Shown piece by piece: positions 34,011 through 42,098 of a stretch of DNA of 42,098 nt. The notes under the pieces are model-generated. The model was not told the DNA's origin and did not search any database. It was given only the letters and a program-made list of their open reading frames with translations. The DNA is from Paracoccaceae bacterium (GTDB taxonomy: Bacteria; Pseudomonadota; Alphaproteobacteria; Rhodobacterales; Rhodobacteraceae), in contig SLJW01000015.1 of NCBI GenBank assembly GCA_007134865.1, forward strand, positions 1 through 42,098, read 5' to 3'. The position numbers were made by a program, and so were the translations under genes. Position 1 is the first letter of the stretch, and each line of letters begins with the position of its first letter.

Positions 34011-34742
34011 ATGACGAACCCAACCGCCGCCATGCTGGTGATCGGCGATGAAATCCTGTCCGGGCGCACGCGCGACTCGAACATGCATTATCTGGCGCGG
34101 CAACTGAATGAGCGTGGTATCACGCTTTGTGAGGCGCGCATTGTCTCGGACCAGCAGGCGCGCATCGTGGCGGCGCTGAATGATCTGCGCTTGGGGCATG
34201 ACCATGTGTTCACGTCAGGCGGGATTGGCCCCACACATGACGACATCACCGCCGATGCCGTGGCCGCCGCCTTTGGCGTCGGCCTCGAGATCCGTGACGA
34301 TGCTCGCGCCATCCTCGCCGAACATTATGACCGCACCGGGTTGGAACTGAACGCAGCCCGGTTGCGCATGGCGCGTATCCCGGACGGGGCAGAACTGATC
34401 GAGAACCCGGTCTCGGCCGCGCCGGGTTTCACTCTGGGCAATGTGCATGTCATGGCCGGTGTGCCCGCCGTGTTCGAGGCAATGGTGGCCTCGGTCCTGC
34501 CCAAAATCGCGGGCGGACAGGCGCTCTATAGCCAGAGCCTGACCATAAACCGCGGTGAGGGCGAGATCGCTGCCGATCTGGCGGTGCTTGCATCCGACTA
34601 CCCCCAGGTCTCGATTGGCTGCTACCCATTCCAGAGGGATGGGGCCTTCGGTGCGACTGTGGTCGTGCGTGGAGAGGACAAGGCCGCTGTAGATACGGCG
34701 CTCTTGCGTCTCAGCACGCTCTTCCCCGAGGCGACTGCGTGA
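34011..34742 (+). CDS. CinA N-terminal-domain protein (molybdopterin-binding-like, COG1058)
   Basis: A 243-residue protein containing only the MoCF-like N-terminal domain of CinA. It begins MLVIGDEILSGRTRDSN after a short leader, carries VFTSGGIGPTHDDIT, and later HVMAGVPAVFEAM. In full-length CinA the C-terminal half is nicotinamide-nucleotide amidase (PncC); here it is absent, as often in alphaproteobacteria, where the two halves can be separate genes. The N-terminal domain of CinA can act as an ADP-ribose pyrophosphatase; the job here is unproven. Its stop overlaps the GTG start of the GNAT gene. Confidence 0.9.
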   Translation: MTNPTAAMLVIGDEILSGRTRDSNMHYLARQLNERGITLCEARIVSDQQARIVAALNDLRLGHDHVFTSGGIGPTHDDITADAVAAAFGVGLEIRDDARAILAEHYDRTGLELNAARLRMARIPDGAELIENPVSAAPGFTLGNVHVMAGVPAVFEAMVASVLPKIAGGQALYSQSLTINRGEGEIAADLAVLASDYPQVSIGCYPFQRDGAFGATVVVRGEDKAAVDTALLRLSTLFPEATA

Positions 34743-35455
34743 GCCTGCCCTCCCCCGAGGCACTTGTTGCCGCGCTCGACGCGACATGGCCCGCGCAGCG
34801 GGTCGAGGAGCGCGGCGGCTGGTATCTGCGCGACGGGGCCGGCGGCGGCAAGCGTGTTTCGGCGACGAGCCCGATGGGGGCCGGTGGAGAGATTGCCGTT
34901 GCCGAGGACTGGATGCGCGCGCTGGGCCAGCGCCCGCTGTTCCGGCTTGGCCCGGAGGATGCGGCGCTTGATGCCGCGCTCGAAGAGCGCGGCTACCGGA
35001 AGCTCGACCCGACCGTCATCATGGTGGCGCCGGTGGCGATGTTGGCCGAAAAACCGCCCCATGTTAGCCTCTTCGATATCTGGCCACCGCTTGCAATCAT
35101 GCGCGACATATGGGCCGAGGGAGGGATCACCGCGCCCCGATTGGCCGTGATGGAGCGCGCGTCGGAGCCGAAATCTGGTCTGATCGCTCGGATTGATGAT
35201 CGTGCTGCCGGTGTCGGCTTCGTCGCTCTGCACGGGCCGATTGCGATGCTGCACGCGGTCGAGGTGGCGCCGGGGGCGCGCCGCAAGGGTGTTGGGGGGA
35301 TCATGCTGCGCGGTGCAGCCTATTGGGCGCAGTCGCAGGGGGCGGATTGGCTTTCCTTGGCCGTGACCGAAGCCAATGCGGCGGCCCGCGCCCTCTATGA
35401 GGGCGCGGGCATGGAGATTGTCACGCGCTATCATTACCGGGAGGAGAACACATGA
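34739..35455 (+). CDS. GNAT-family N-acetyltransferase
   Basis: A 238-residue protein with a C-terminal GNAT domain: VGFVALHGPIAMLHAVEV, then the acetyl-CoA loop VAPGARRKGVGGIML and the closing VTEANAAARALYEGAGM. The first 110 residues resemble nothing specific. The substrate is unknown. The start GTG at 34739 overlaps the CinA-like stop by four bases (GTGA), and the stop overlaps the AhpD-like start by four bases (ATGA). The three genes are thus translationally coupled. Confidence 0.88.
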   Translation: MSLPSPEALVAALDATWPAQRVEERGGWYLRDGAGGGKRVSATSPMGAGGEIAVAEDWMRALGQRPLFRLGPEDAALDAALEERGYRKLDPTVIMVAPVAMLAEKPPHVSLFDIWPPLAIMRDIWAEGGITAPRLAVMERASEPKSGLIARIDDRAAGVGFVALHGPIAMLHAVEVAPGARRKGVGGIMLRGAAYWAQSQGADWLSLAVTEANAAARALYEGAGMEIVTRYHYREENT

Positions 35456-36018
35456 GCACTCAGGTCACGAAGCTGGATTTGCCGCCGGTCGATCCGCTGC
35501 CGGAACGCACCGCGAAATATCTGGCCATCTGCGAAGAGAAACTGGGCCTCGTGCCGAATGTGCTGCGCGCCTATCTGTTCGATCTCGCCAAATTCGATGC
35601 TTTCATCGCGATGTATAATGACCTAATGCTGGGCGAGAGCGGGTTGACCAAGCTTGAGCGCGAGATGATCGCAGTGGTGGTATCGTCGATAAATCGCTGC
35701 TGGTATTGTCAGGTCGCCCATGGCGCGGCGGTGCGGGAGCTTTCGGGCGACCCCGCTTTGGGCGAGGCGATGGTGATGAACCACCGCGCCGCCCCGCTTG
35801 ACGCGCGCACCCGCGCGATGCTGGATTTCGCGGCGCTGGTGGCGGAGGCGAGCGCGAAAGTGAGCGAGGCGGATCGGGAGGCGTTGCGCGAGCATGGCTT
35901 CTCGGACCGCGATATCTTCGACATCATCGCGGTGGTGGGGTTTTTCTCGATGTCGAACCGGGTGGCTTCGGCCACGGGGATGGAGCCGAATCCGGAATAT
36001 CACGCGATGGCGCGGTGA
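35452..36018 (+). CDS. AhpD-like peroxidase-related protein (carboxymuconolactone decarboxylase fold)
   Basis: A 188-residue helical protein with the redox motif CWYCQVAHG near residue 84, the AhpD CxxC with its conserved His. VPNVLRAY in the N-terminal third and a DIIAVVGFFSMSNRVA near the end fit the 'peroxidase-related enzyme' subgroup (TIGR01926). AhpD proteins reduce alkylhydroperoxidase or act as thiol peroxidases. The true partner is not evident. It ends the coupled CinA-GNAT-AhpD unit and converges on the ycjF-like gene. Confidence 0.9.
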   Translation: MSTQVTKLDLPPVDPLPERTAKYLAICEEKLGLVPNVLRAYLFDLAKFDAFIAMYNDLMLGESGLTKLEREMIAVVVSSINRCWYCQVAHGAAVRELSGDPALGEAMVMNHRAAPLDARTRAMLDFAALVAEASAKVSEADREALREHGFSDRDIFDIIAVVGFFSMSNRVASATGMEPNPEYHAMAR

Positions 36019-36068
36019 GGGGCGCGCGCCCCGTAAGAAGCCCTGTAGATATTCAGTCTGATATGAAA

Positions 36069-37055
36069 TCAGCCCTTGTCGAAAAGCCCGCTGACGGCGC
36101 GGGACATGACCGCGCTGGTGCGCGGTCGGGGGAGTGTGGTGAAGGGAAGGGGGCGGCAGATATCCATTGCCGCGATGCCGAGGCGGGCGGTGAGCGCGCC
36201 GTTCACGACCCCTTCACCAAAGCGGCGAGAGAGTTTCGACAGCACCGAGCCCGAGGCAACGGAGCCCAGCATGTCTTCGCCCACAGCGACCGCGCCAGTG
36301 GCGATCAGATGCGCGATTACACCCCGCATCAGGCGGATATTGCCCAGCGTGCCCGTGCGCCCGCCATAGATTTCGGCAATGCGGCGGATCATCCGCAGAT
36401 TGGTCAGCAGGGCCGCTAGCACATCGACCAGCGCCAGCGGGATCACAGCCGTCAGCAGTGCGACCTGCCGGGCGGCGGCCTCGACCTCGCGGCGGGCCTC
36501 GGTGTCAAGCGTGGCCATGAGCGTGGCCTCGGTGAGGTCCAGAAGGCCCGCAGCATCCACTTGATCGGGGGCCGTCTCGCTCAGGCGCTCGCAGGGCCAG
36601 CGCATTTCGGGGCGGCTGGCATAGAGCGCGGTGAGCGCCGCGACTGTCTGGCGTGCGCCTGCCGTGTCGTCGCGGGTGCGGGCGTCGCTGGCGCGGTCGC
36701 GCAACTGGTCGATGCGGCGCAAACGGCGAAAGCCCATCCATTCGTGCAGCGAGATCAAAACGGCAGCAAGCAGGATGATGCCAAGAAGTGCGAGCGCGAG
36801 ATATCCGAGGATGAGGTTGCGCGCGACCAGATCGGTCACGAAATCCCAGGCGGCGACCGAGGCGATCAGCGTGATGAAGCCTGCCAGCGCGCTCCAGCCC
36901 AGCCGCGCCCAGAGCGGCAGGCGGGTGCGCCCGGCGCGCAGGGCCATCTGCATGGCGCGGCCCTCGGGCAGGTCATCGGGCGGGGGCTCGGCGGCACCGG
37001 GATCGATGCTTTCCGCCCCCTCTAGCTCGATCAAAACGGGTTTGCGGTCGCTCAT
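36069..37055 (-). CDS. YcjF-type membrane protein (TIGR01620, DUF697)
   Basis: A 328-residue inner-membrane protein. After about 45 soluble residues, two membrane segments (about 48-70 and 78-101) are followed by a soluble C-terminal DUF697 domain with LLDLTEATLMATLDTE, a hydrophobic block AVIPLALVDVLAALLTNLRM split in the chain, and RIAEIYGG. It forms a pair with the upstream YcjX-type gene, sharing a four-base overlap. In E. coli the same pair, ycjX-ycjF, lies near the phage-shock-protein genes, so a role in membrane stress is a reasonable inference. Confidence 0.88.
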   Translation of the reverse strand: MSDRKPVLIELEGAESIDPGAAEPPPDDLPEGRAMQMALRAGRTRLPLWARLGWSALAGFITLIASVAAWDFVTDLVARNLILGYLALALLGIILLAAVLISLHEWMGFRRLRRIDQLRDRASDARTRDDTAGARQTVAALTALYASRPEMRWPCERLSETAPDQVDAAGLLDLTEATLMATLDTEARREVEAAARQVALLTAVIPLALVDVLAALLTNLRMIRRIAEIYGGRTGTLGNIRLMRGVIAHLIATGAVAVGEDMLGSVASGSVLSKLSRRFGEGVVNGALTARLGIAAMDICRPLPFTTLPRPRTSAVMSRAVSGLFDKG

Positions 37056-38476
37056 CGCAGCAGATCTCCGATCAGGAATTCGGCGGCGGCATCAAGCCGG
37101 ATATGCGGCAGCCCGTCACCGGTCTTGCGGCTGATCGCTGCGGGCGCAAAGCGCATGATCTGATAGTCCGCTTCGAGCCATTGCGCTGCGCCATCCCGCG
37201 CGGGGCCGATCAGATGCATTGGGTCGTCAGGCAATTCGCCTGCGTAGAAAGCCGCCTGTCTGCCTGTCTCAAGCAGGGTGCCGCGCACGCAATCGAGCGT
37301 GCGCCCGTCGCGGATATGCTCTTCCTCGATCGTGGCGCGCAGGGCGGCGATGGCCAGTGCCTCTGTTTTGGCACCTGCGAAATCGGCGCGGTCGCGGGAC
37401 TGGCGCAAGAGCGCGGTCATGATCGCGGACAGGCGGGTGTGCTGCGTATGGTGCAGGTGGTCGGCCTTCGTGGCGGCAAAAAGAATCCGCTCGACACGCT
37501 TGCCGCCCAGAAGCCGCGTGAGCCACGCCGAGCGGCCCGGTCGGAACGTGGCAAGGAGTTCGGTCAGGGTCTGGCCGAGTCGGTCTACGGCTTCGGGGCC
37601 GGAATGGATCGCGCCCAGAATATCGGCCAGCACGACCTGCCGGTCGATCCGGGCGAAATGGTCGCGAAAGAAGGGGCGGACGACCTGCGCCTTGTAAGCC
37701 TCGAACCGCCGCGTCATCTCGCGCGCCAGTGAGCCGCGCGGGCCGGAGCCAGAGAGCGGCACGAAGGTCAGTACGGGCGAGCCAGCGAGGTCGCCGGGCA
37801 GCAGGAATCGCCCCGGCGTGATATCCGACAGCCCTGCCGCGCGGGCGGCGCGCAGATAGTCGGTGAAGGCGTCAGTCAGGCGCTGGGCTGTCGGCTCGTC
37901 ATGGCGCGCGGTGGGGTCGGTGGATTGCAGTGCGGCAAGGCAGTCGGCGGCAAAAGGCCGCTTTTCCATCCGCGCCAGAACTTCGCGCGACCATTGTGCA
38001 TAGTCCTTCTCGAGCAGGACCAGATCGAGCAGCCATTCGCCGGGATAGTCGATGATATCGACATGCTGCACCCGCGCGCTCCGCATTCCGCCCAAAAGCC
38101 CTCCGGGACGGATACGGAAGGACAGCCGGAGTTGCGAGATGGTTCGGGTGCTTTCGGGCCAGTGCGGCTCCGGGCCGGTCAGCGCGCCAAGATGGCGCTC
38201 ATATTCGAACCGGGGCAGCGTGTCATCAGGTTGGGGCTGGAGGAAGGCGGCCTCGATCCGCCCATCGGCCACCGCTCGCATCCGGCCCATGCGACGGCGA
38301 TCCAGCAGGTTGGCGACCAGCGAGGTGATGAACACCGTCTTGCCTGCCTGCGAAAGCCCGGTGACACCCAGCCGCAGGGTGGGCTCAAAGAAGGTTTCGG
38401 AGATCGTGCTGCTGACGCTGGAGGTCACACGGTCCACGCCGCGCAACACTTCATCCGTCAATCTGCCGATCATCAT
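37052..38476 (-). CDS. YcjX-family GTPase-like protein (DUF463)
   Basis: A 474-residue predicted P-loop NTPase. The Walker A is GLSQAGKTVFITSL near residue 38. A later DIIDYPGEWLLDL, resembling a GTPase DxxG region, sits near residue 135, and AATKADHL looks like the NKxD-type base-recognition site. The family (DUF463) has an unusual GTPase fold and is paired with YcjF-type membrane proteins. The first of two consecutive ATG codons (38476 or 38473) is used. It lies 61 bases downstream of hemC on the same strand. Confidence 0.9.
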   Translation of the reverse strand: MMIGRLTDEVLRGVDRVTSSVSSTISETFFEPTLRLGVTGLSQAGKTVFITSLVANLLDRRRMGRMRAVADGRIEAAFLQPQPDDTLPRFEYERHLGALTGPEPHWPESTRTISQLRLSFRIRPGGLLGGMRSARVQHVDIIDYPGEWLLDLVLLEKDYAQWSREVLARMEKRPFAADCLAALQSTDPTARHDEPTAQRLTDAFTDYLRAARAAGLSDITPGRFLLPGDLAGSPVLTFVPLSGSGPRGSLAREMTRRFEAYKAQVVRPFFRDHFARIDRQVVLADILGAIHSGPEAVDRLGQTLTELLATFRPGRSAWLTRLLGGKRVERILFAATKADHLHHTQHTRLSAIMTALLRQSRDRADFAGAKTEALAIAALRATIEEEHIRDGRTLDCVRGTLLETGRQAAFYAGELPDDPMHLIGPARDGAAQWLEADYQIMRFAPAAISRKTGDGLPHIRLDAAAEFLIGDLLR

Positions 38477-38537
38477 TGTACTCGATCCCCTCGCAAACCC
38501 AACTCAAGATAGAGGGCAGTGGCAGGGGATGCCAGAG

Positions 38538-39494
38538 TCACATCCAGGAAAAGAAATCTGCAGGCGCACGGGCGCGCAGGCGCGCGGCAAGTTGGCGACC
38601 CAATTCGGCCCCTTCCGCGATGGGCGCGCGGCCTTCCTCACTGAGCCGCTCCGAGCCATCTGGGCGCAGGATCTCGCCGCGCAGCCAGACCTTCTCACCT
38701 TCAAGCACGGCCAGCCCGGCAATCGGCGTCTCGCAGGAGCCGTCGAGCGCAGCGAGAAAGGCGCGCTCTGCGCTCAGGCGCTGCGTGGTGGGCGTGTCGT
38801 TCAGCGGCGCGAGCAGGGCGGCGACGCGCTCATCGGTTTCGCGGCGTTCGATCCCGATGGCCCCTTGGGCGATCGCGGGCAGCATCTCGTCCGGCTCGAT
38901 GGCCGAGCGCGCGACATGAGTCATGCCAAGGCGGCTGAGCCCGGCCATGGCAAGGAAAGTGCATTGCGCCACACCGCGCTCAAGTTTCTGCAAGCGCGTC
39001 TGCACATTGCCCCGGAACTCCACGACCTTCAGATCGGGCCGAAACGCCAGAAGCTGTGCGCGGCGGCGCAGGCTCGAGGTGCCGACGATCTGGCCAGCTG
39101 CCAGATCGGTCAACCGCTCGGCATGGGGCGAGACGAAAGCGTCGCGCGTATCCTCGCGCGGCAGGTAACAGTCGAGCACCAGCCCCTCGGGCTGTTCGGT
39201 CGGCATGTCCTTCATCGAATGCACTGCAATATCGATACGCCCCTCGATCATCGCCTCCTCGATTTCCTTGGTGAAGAGGCCCTTGTTGCCGATCTCTTTC
39301 AGCGGGCGGTCAGCATCGATCAGGCTGCGGTCATCGCCGGTGGTCTTGATCACGGCGATCTCGAAGGCCGCTTCCGGCAGGTCATGCGCGGCCATCAAGC
39401 GGGCGCGTGTCTCATGCGCCTGGGCAAGGGCGAGGGGCGATCCGCGCGTGCCGATCTTCAGGGGAGTTTCGGGGGTCGGGTGCTGTGTATTCAT
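38538..39494 (-). CDS. hemC: Hydroxymethylbilane synthase (porphobilinogen deaminase)
   Basis: Condenses four porphobilinogens to hydroxymethylbilane in heme and (if present) bacteriochlorophyll synthesis. The 318-residue protein begins with KIGTRGSPLALAQA, then has HSMKDMPTE, GTSSLRRRAQL and FRGNVQTRLQKLE. The Cys of LDGSCETPIAG carries the dipyrromethane cofactor. ATG 39494 is the conserved start; the open frame extends further upstream without conserved sequence. It is divergent from hemE, and the 109-base gap holds a PpsR/CrtJ-like box. YcjX/YcjF-type genes follow downstream. Confidence 0.97.
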   Translation of the reverse strand: MNTQHPTPETPLKIGTRGSPLALAQAHETRARLMAAHDLPEAAFEIAVIKTTGDDRSLIDADRPLKEIGNKGLFTKEIEEAMIEGRIDIAVHSMKDMPTEQPEGLVLDCYLPREDTRDAFVSPHAERLTDLAAGQIVGTSSLRRRAQLLAFRPDLKVVEFRGNVQTRLQKLERGVAQCTFLAMAGLSRLGMTHVARSAIEPDEMLPAIAQGAIGIERRETDERVAALLAPLNDTPTTQRLSAERAFLAALDGSCETPIAGLAVLEGEKVWLRGEILRPDGSERLSEEGRAPIAEGAELGRQLAARLRARAPADFFSWM

Positions 39495-39537
39495 GCCTAA
39501 GGAGTAGTGCGCCCCCGCGCGGCGCACAAGGGCAATG

Positions 39538-39555
39538 TGTAAACTCTTCTTGACA
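39538..39555. promoter_or_regulatory. Candidate PpsR/CrtJ operator between hemC and hemE
   Basis: TGT at 39538-39540 and ACA at 39553-39555 are exactly 12 bases apart, the TGT-N12-ACA pattern bound by PpsR/CrtJ in Rhodobacter. It lies in the hemC-hemE gap, 48 bases upstream of hemE and 43 upstream of hemC. A TTGACA hexamer at 39550-39555 overlaps its right half and could be the hemE -35, although no good -10 follows. A single box is seen; PpsR often binds pairs. Confidence 0.55.
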
Positions 39556-39603
39556 AATCGCACATGGGTTGGGACGAGGAACTACCCTGTTGGAGAAATT
39601 TTC

Positions 39604-40668
39604 ATGACTGCTGCCGCGAAACCCGCTCAAGCCCCGCAAAAGACCATCCTGCGCGCGCTGGCGGGCGAGACATTGCCCACCCCGCCGATCTGGATGATGC
39701 GCCAGGCGGGCCGCTACCTGCCCGAATACCGCGCCACGCGCGCACAGGCAGGCGATTTCTTGTCGCTCTGCTACAATCCCGAACTGGCCGCAGAAGTCAC
39801 CTTGCAACCAATCCGCCGCTACGGGTTCGATGCGGCGATTCTCTTTGCCGATATTCTGCTGGTGCCTCAGGCGCTGGGCGCCGATCTGTGGTTCGTCACC
39901 GGCGAGGGACCGCGGCTTTCGACGATCACCGACCAATCCGGATTCGATGCTCTTAAACCGGCCTCGGCCATCCATGACACGCTCGCGCCGATCTATGAAA
40001 CCGTCAAGATCCTGTCGCGCGAACTCCCCGCCGAGACAACGCTCATCGGTTTTGCCGGAGCGCCCTGGACTGTGGCCACCTATATGATCGCCGGGCGCGG
40101 CACCCCCGATCAGGGCCCGGCTCACGCGCTGCGCGAAGGCGCGCCCGAAGTGTTTGACGCGCTGATGGCGCGGATCACCGAAGCGACCATCGACTATCTC
40201 TCGATGCAGATCGAGGCCGGGGCCGAAGTGGTCAAGGTCTTCGATAGCTGGGCCGGCTCGCTCAAGGGCGAGGCCTTTCAGCGCTATGCACTGGAGCCAG
40301 CCCGCGAGATCATCACCGCACTCAAGGCGCGCCATCCGGATATCCCGGTCATCGCCTTCCCGCGCGAGGCAGGCGACGGCTACATCGGTTTTGCCAAGGC
40401 CACTGGTGCGGATTGCGTGGCCATCGACAACTCGGTCGCGCCGGAATGGGCGGCGGAACATGTGCAGGTTGATGGCTGCGTGCAGGGGAACCTGGCGTCA
40501 AGCCATATGGTGACAGGTGGTCAGGCTCTGGTCGAGGCGACCGAACGCGTGGTCCGGGCCTTCAGTGATGGGCCGCATATCTTCAATCTCGGTCATGGTA
40601 TCACGCCGGATGCAGACCCCGAGAACGTCGCGCTGATGATAGAGGCGGTGCGGAATTTCAGGGCCTGA
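39604..40668 (+). CDS. hemE: Uroporphyrinogen decarboxylase
   Basis: Decarboxylates uroporphyrinogen III to coproporphyrinogen III in the cytoplasm. The 354-residue protein carries the first family signature [17 protein letters not shown]. The second region, [14 protein letters not shown], and the catalytic Asp in [10 protein letters not shown] are also present. [18 protein letters not shown] closes the barrel. ATG 39604 follows GGAG at 39592-39595 by eight bases. It is divergent from hemC and ends in front of a strong terminator. Confidence 0.97.
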   Translation: MTAAAKPAQAPQKTILRALAGETLPTPPIWMMRQAGRYLPEYRATRAQAGDFLSLCYNPELAAEVTLQPIRRYGFDAAILFADILLVPQALGADLWFVTGEGPRLSTITDQSGFDALKPASAIHDTLAPIYETVKILSRELPAETTLIGFAGAPWTVATYMIAGRGTPDQGPAHALREGAPEVFDALMARITEATIDYLSMQIEAGAEVVKVFDSWAGSLKGEAFQRYALEPAREIITALKARHPDIPVIAFPREAGDGYIGFAKATGADCVAIDNSVAPEWAAEHVQVDGCVQGNLASSHMVTGGQALVEATERVVRAFSDGPHIFNLGHGITPDADPENVALMIEAVRNFRA

Positions 40669-40699
40669 AGGGCTCCGTTTCGACATGGTCAATAATGAA

Positions 40700-40728
40700 A
40701 AAAGGGTGGCGCTGCGCGCCACCCTTTT
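40700..40728. terminator. Bidirectional terminator between hemE and the fasciclin gene
   Basis: A perfect 13-base-pair stem (AAAAGGGTGGCGC with GCGCCACCCTTTT) and a TGC loop, with A- and T-runs at its ends. It is placed 32 bases after the hemE stop and 21 bases after the fasciclin gene stop, so it serves both converging genes. Confidence 0.88.
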
Positions 40729-40748
40729 CCTTGAACAACACCGTCAGA

Positions 40749-41216
40749 TTATTCAGGCAGGATGACAGTGTCGATAACGTGGATCACGCCGTTGGATGCC
40801 TCGATATCAGCTTGAATAACTGTCGCGCCATCGACGGTGACAGTCTCCCCAACACCGATGGTGATTGACTGACCATTGACTGTTTCCGCCATCATGCCAT
40901 CGCTCAGATCGCCCGACATGACGATGCCCGGGACGACGTGATACGTGAGGATGGACGTCAGTGTCGGAATATCTTCGAGCAGAGCCTCGACTGTGCCCTC
41001 AGGTAGGGCTGCGAAAGCGTCATCGGTGGGCGCAAAGACGGTGAACGGGCCTTCACCCTTCAGCGTATCGACCAGATCGGCCGCTGTCACTGCAGCAACA
41101 AGGGTCGTGAAATCATCGCTGCCTGCCGCGATATCGACAATATCGGCGCCATTGGCGAACGCGGGTGCGGTGAGTGCTGCGGAGAGCGCAAATGCACTGA
41201 GTGTCAACTTGAACAT
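40749..41216 (-). CDS. Secreted fasciclin-domain protein
   Basis: A 155-residue protein with a signal peptide ([21 protein letters not shown], cut after AFA) and one fasciclin (FAS1) domain. The conserved H1 region is [19 protein letters not shown], the middle has LTYHVVPG, and the H2 region is [14 protein letters not shown]. Such small secreted FAS1 proteins occur widely in Rhodobacterales; adhesion or surface binding is assumed from the family, and no partner is nearby. GGAGG lies seven bases upstream of ATG 41216. A pseudogene lies upstream on the same strand. Confidence 0.93.
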   Translation of the reverse strand: MFKLTLSAFALSAALTAPAFANGADIVDIAAGSDDFTTLVAAVTAADLVDTLKGEGPFTVFAPTDDAFAALPEGTVEALLEDIPTLTSILTYHVVPGIVMSGDLSDGMMAETVNGQSITIGVGETVTVDGATVIQADIEASNGVIHVIDTVILPE

Positions 41217-41385
41217 TGGTAACCTCCAGTTGTCATCGTTATTGATGATGACGCTGTTACGCGCTGATGCCGGGGTCGGATGACCTCAAAACACAATGTG
41301 ATCGGCCTTGAAAGCGCGGGCGATGCTGCTAAGCCGGCGTTCGCGCGGGCGTCCAATCACGGATATGTGTTGCTGATCAGGGCAA

Positions 41386-41843
41386 TCAGTTGTTCTTGGC
41401 GATCTCTGCGACGGGCTGCTGCAGAAGATGAGGGATCTGGTGCATCATGATCTGGGCCGACTCACGATAACCCATAACCATCAACGGGCCGGCCTATGTG
41501 GCCTGGTAGAAACTGATGATATTGGGGCAGAACAGGATGTTACGTAGTTTCGCCCGTATCACATCGAGCGAGAGTGTGATGCAGCCAAGAAACGGCGCCT
41601 GCGTCGGTGGGCAGAGGCTTGGTCCTGCGGCCCCGTTTTTTCGTAGAGGTCAGGAGTCCCGACATAGCTCATATCGTGTATGAGAAGGCCGCGTTCCGTG
41701 ATTGCGGCCCCGGAGCAGGAGGCCATATCCTCGAATTCAGAAGCAGCATCGACGCTGAAGAACCCATCCGCTGATACCGATGTTGCGAAATTTCCGGCCA
41801 CAAGGCGCCCTGCCGTGAGACCAGCCCGGATTCGTATCTTCAT
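41386..41843 (-). pseudogene. Degraded gene of unknown family (one frameshift, one internal stop)
   Basis: A frame starting at ATG 41843, with GAGG upstream, looks coding (SVSADGFFSVDAASEFEDMA ... DMSYVGTPDLYEK) but runs into Arg-rich nonsense after an A6 run (T6 on the plus strand at 41636-41641). Adding one A there joins it to another frame that reads PFLGCITLSLDVIRAK ... CPNIISFYQAT, then a TAG at about 41496-41498, then AGPLMVMGYRESAQIMM and a stop at 41386-41388. Together they look like one protein of about 155 residues, broken by a one-base loss and a nonsense codon. I do not recognise the family. It may also be an active gene with sequencing errors, though the TAG argues against that. 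Confidence 0.4.
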
Positions 41844-42098
41844 GCCGCCTCGCCGTCTGCGATAGTTGCCATTGACCGCCTAAAGATTTCGACATGTTCG
41901 GGATAGCGGTCTTTGCAGTGATCTGATTACCCTCTGTCATCTCCCGGTGATGCTGGATGCGCATTTTTTCCGGGAAGTTCATTTTCCTACTTGCGGTGTG
42001 TGTTGAGAGTATCTAGATAGCGCTTCACCGGCGGCGCTGAGATGTGGTTGTCGGTGGTGGGGTTTGCGGCTGTGGATGGCTGCGGGTTCTGCGGGATA
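41844..42098. other. Region upstream of the degraded gene
   Basis: No convincing gene. A short minus-strand frame from ATG 41982 (MNFPEKMRIQHHREMTEGNQ and on) overlaps the start of the degraded gene in another frame and may be an upstream leader or more of the same decay. The last 60 bases are rich in G and T on the plus strand with short GGTGG/GGGTT repeats and reach the window edge. Confidence 0.3.

Noticed and set aside
34011-34742. Complete bifunctional CinA with amidase domain
   Set aside because: The protein stops after the N-terminal domain and the next gene is a GNAT protein, not PncC.
39550-39578. Full sigma-70 promoter for hemE from TTGACA at 39550
   Set aside because: The -35 is perfect, but no acceptable -10 occurs at 16-18 bases; only the -35-like hexamer is kept as part of the operator description.

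Overview
This is GC-rich chromosomal DNA of an alphaproteobacterium, almost certainly of the Rhodobacteraceae (Rhodobacter/Roseobacter lineage). The evidence is the gene families: a low-complexity DUF4175 protein, DUF2842 behind purA, a Hint_2-type protein, an HvrA-like H-NS protein, a DddL-type DMSP lyase, and divergent hemC/hemE with a PpsR/CrtJ-type box between them. Genes are tightly packed with many 1-4 nt start/stop overlaps. I see no tRNA or rRNA gene, CRISPR array, intact insertion sequence or prophage. The window is mainly core genome with some accessory insertions.

Layout. 1-4.55 kb: the 3' end of carB, a di-heme cytochrome c peroxidase-like protein with an unusual N-terminal extension, a stand-alone FAD/NAD oxidoreductase of the type usually fused to SelD, a 354-base stretch without a gene, and an EAL-only phosphodiesterase. 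4.7-10.4 kb: the argH operon (argH, a 45-residue lipoprotein, DUF2834 protein, lysA, DUF4175 protein), linking arginine and lysine synthesis with envelope proteins. 10.5-16.0 kb (minus): rpsD, a Hint-domain protein, and a LuxR-type response regulator overlapping a large hybrid sensor kinase. 16.2-20.7 kb: map, then a minus-strand run of AEC transporter, HAD hydrolase, ornithine-cyclodeaminase-like enzyme, H-NS-like protein and BrkB-type membrane protein. 20.8-24.9 kb: a TetR regulator facing secG-pyrG-dddL-ridA-like.

25.0-31.6 kb: purA-DUF2842; a minus-strand cluster of peroxiredoxin, DUF482 acyltransferase-like protein, pterin dehydratase and THUMP RNA methyltransferase; then a ferredoxin-reductase-like flavoprotein overlapping rsmD. 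31.6-36.0 kb: an acetolactate-synthase-like ThDP enzyme, divergent from an FMN reductase, a CinA-like protein, a GNAT enzyme and an AhpD-like protein. 36.1-40.7 kb: hemC with the ycjX/ycjF-like membrane pair downstream, divergent from hemE. 40.7-42.1 kb: a secreted fasciclin-domain protein and a decayed gene.

The most informative signals outside genes are the TGT-N12-ACA box between hemC and hemE, a strong rpsD promoter whose transcript would begin with the upstream gene's terminator-like hairpin, and a degraded gene repairable by one base in an A6 run plus one stop codon. I found no clear new multi-gene system. The best leads are the hybrid kinase/regulator pair beside the Hint protein, the tiny lipoprotein in the argH-lysA operon, and dddL inside a pyrimidine/secretion transcription unit.
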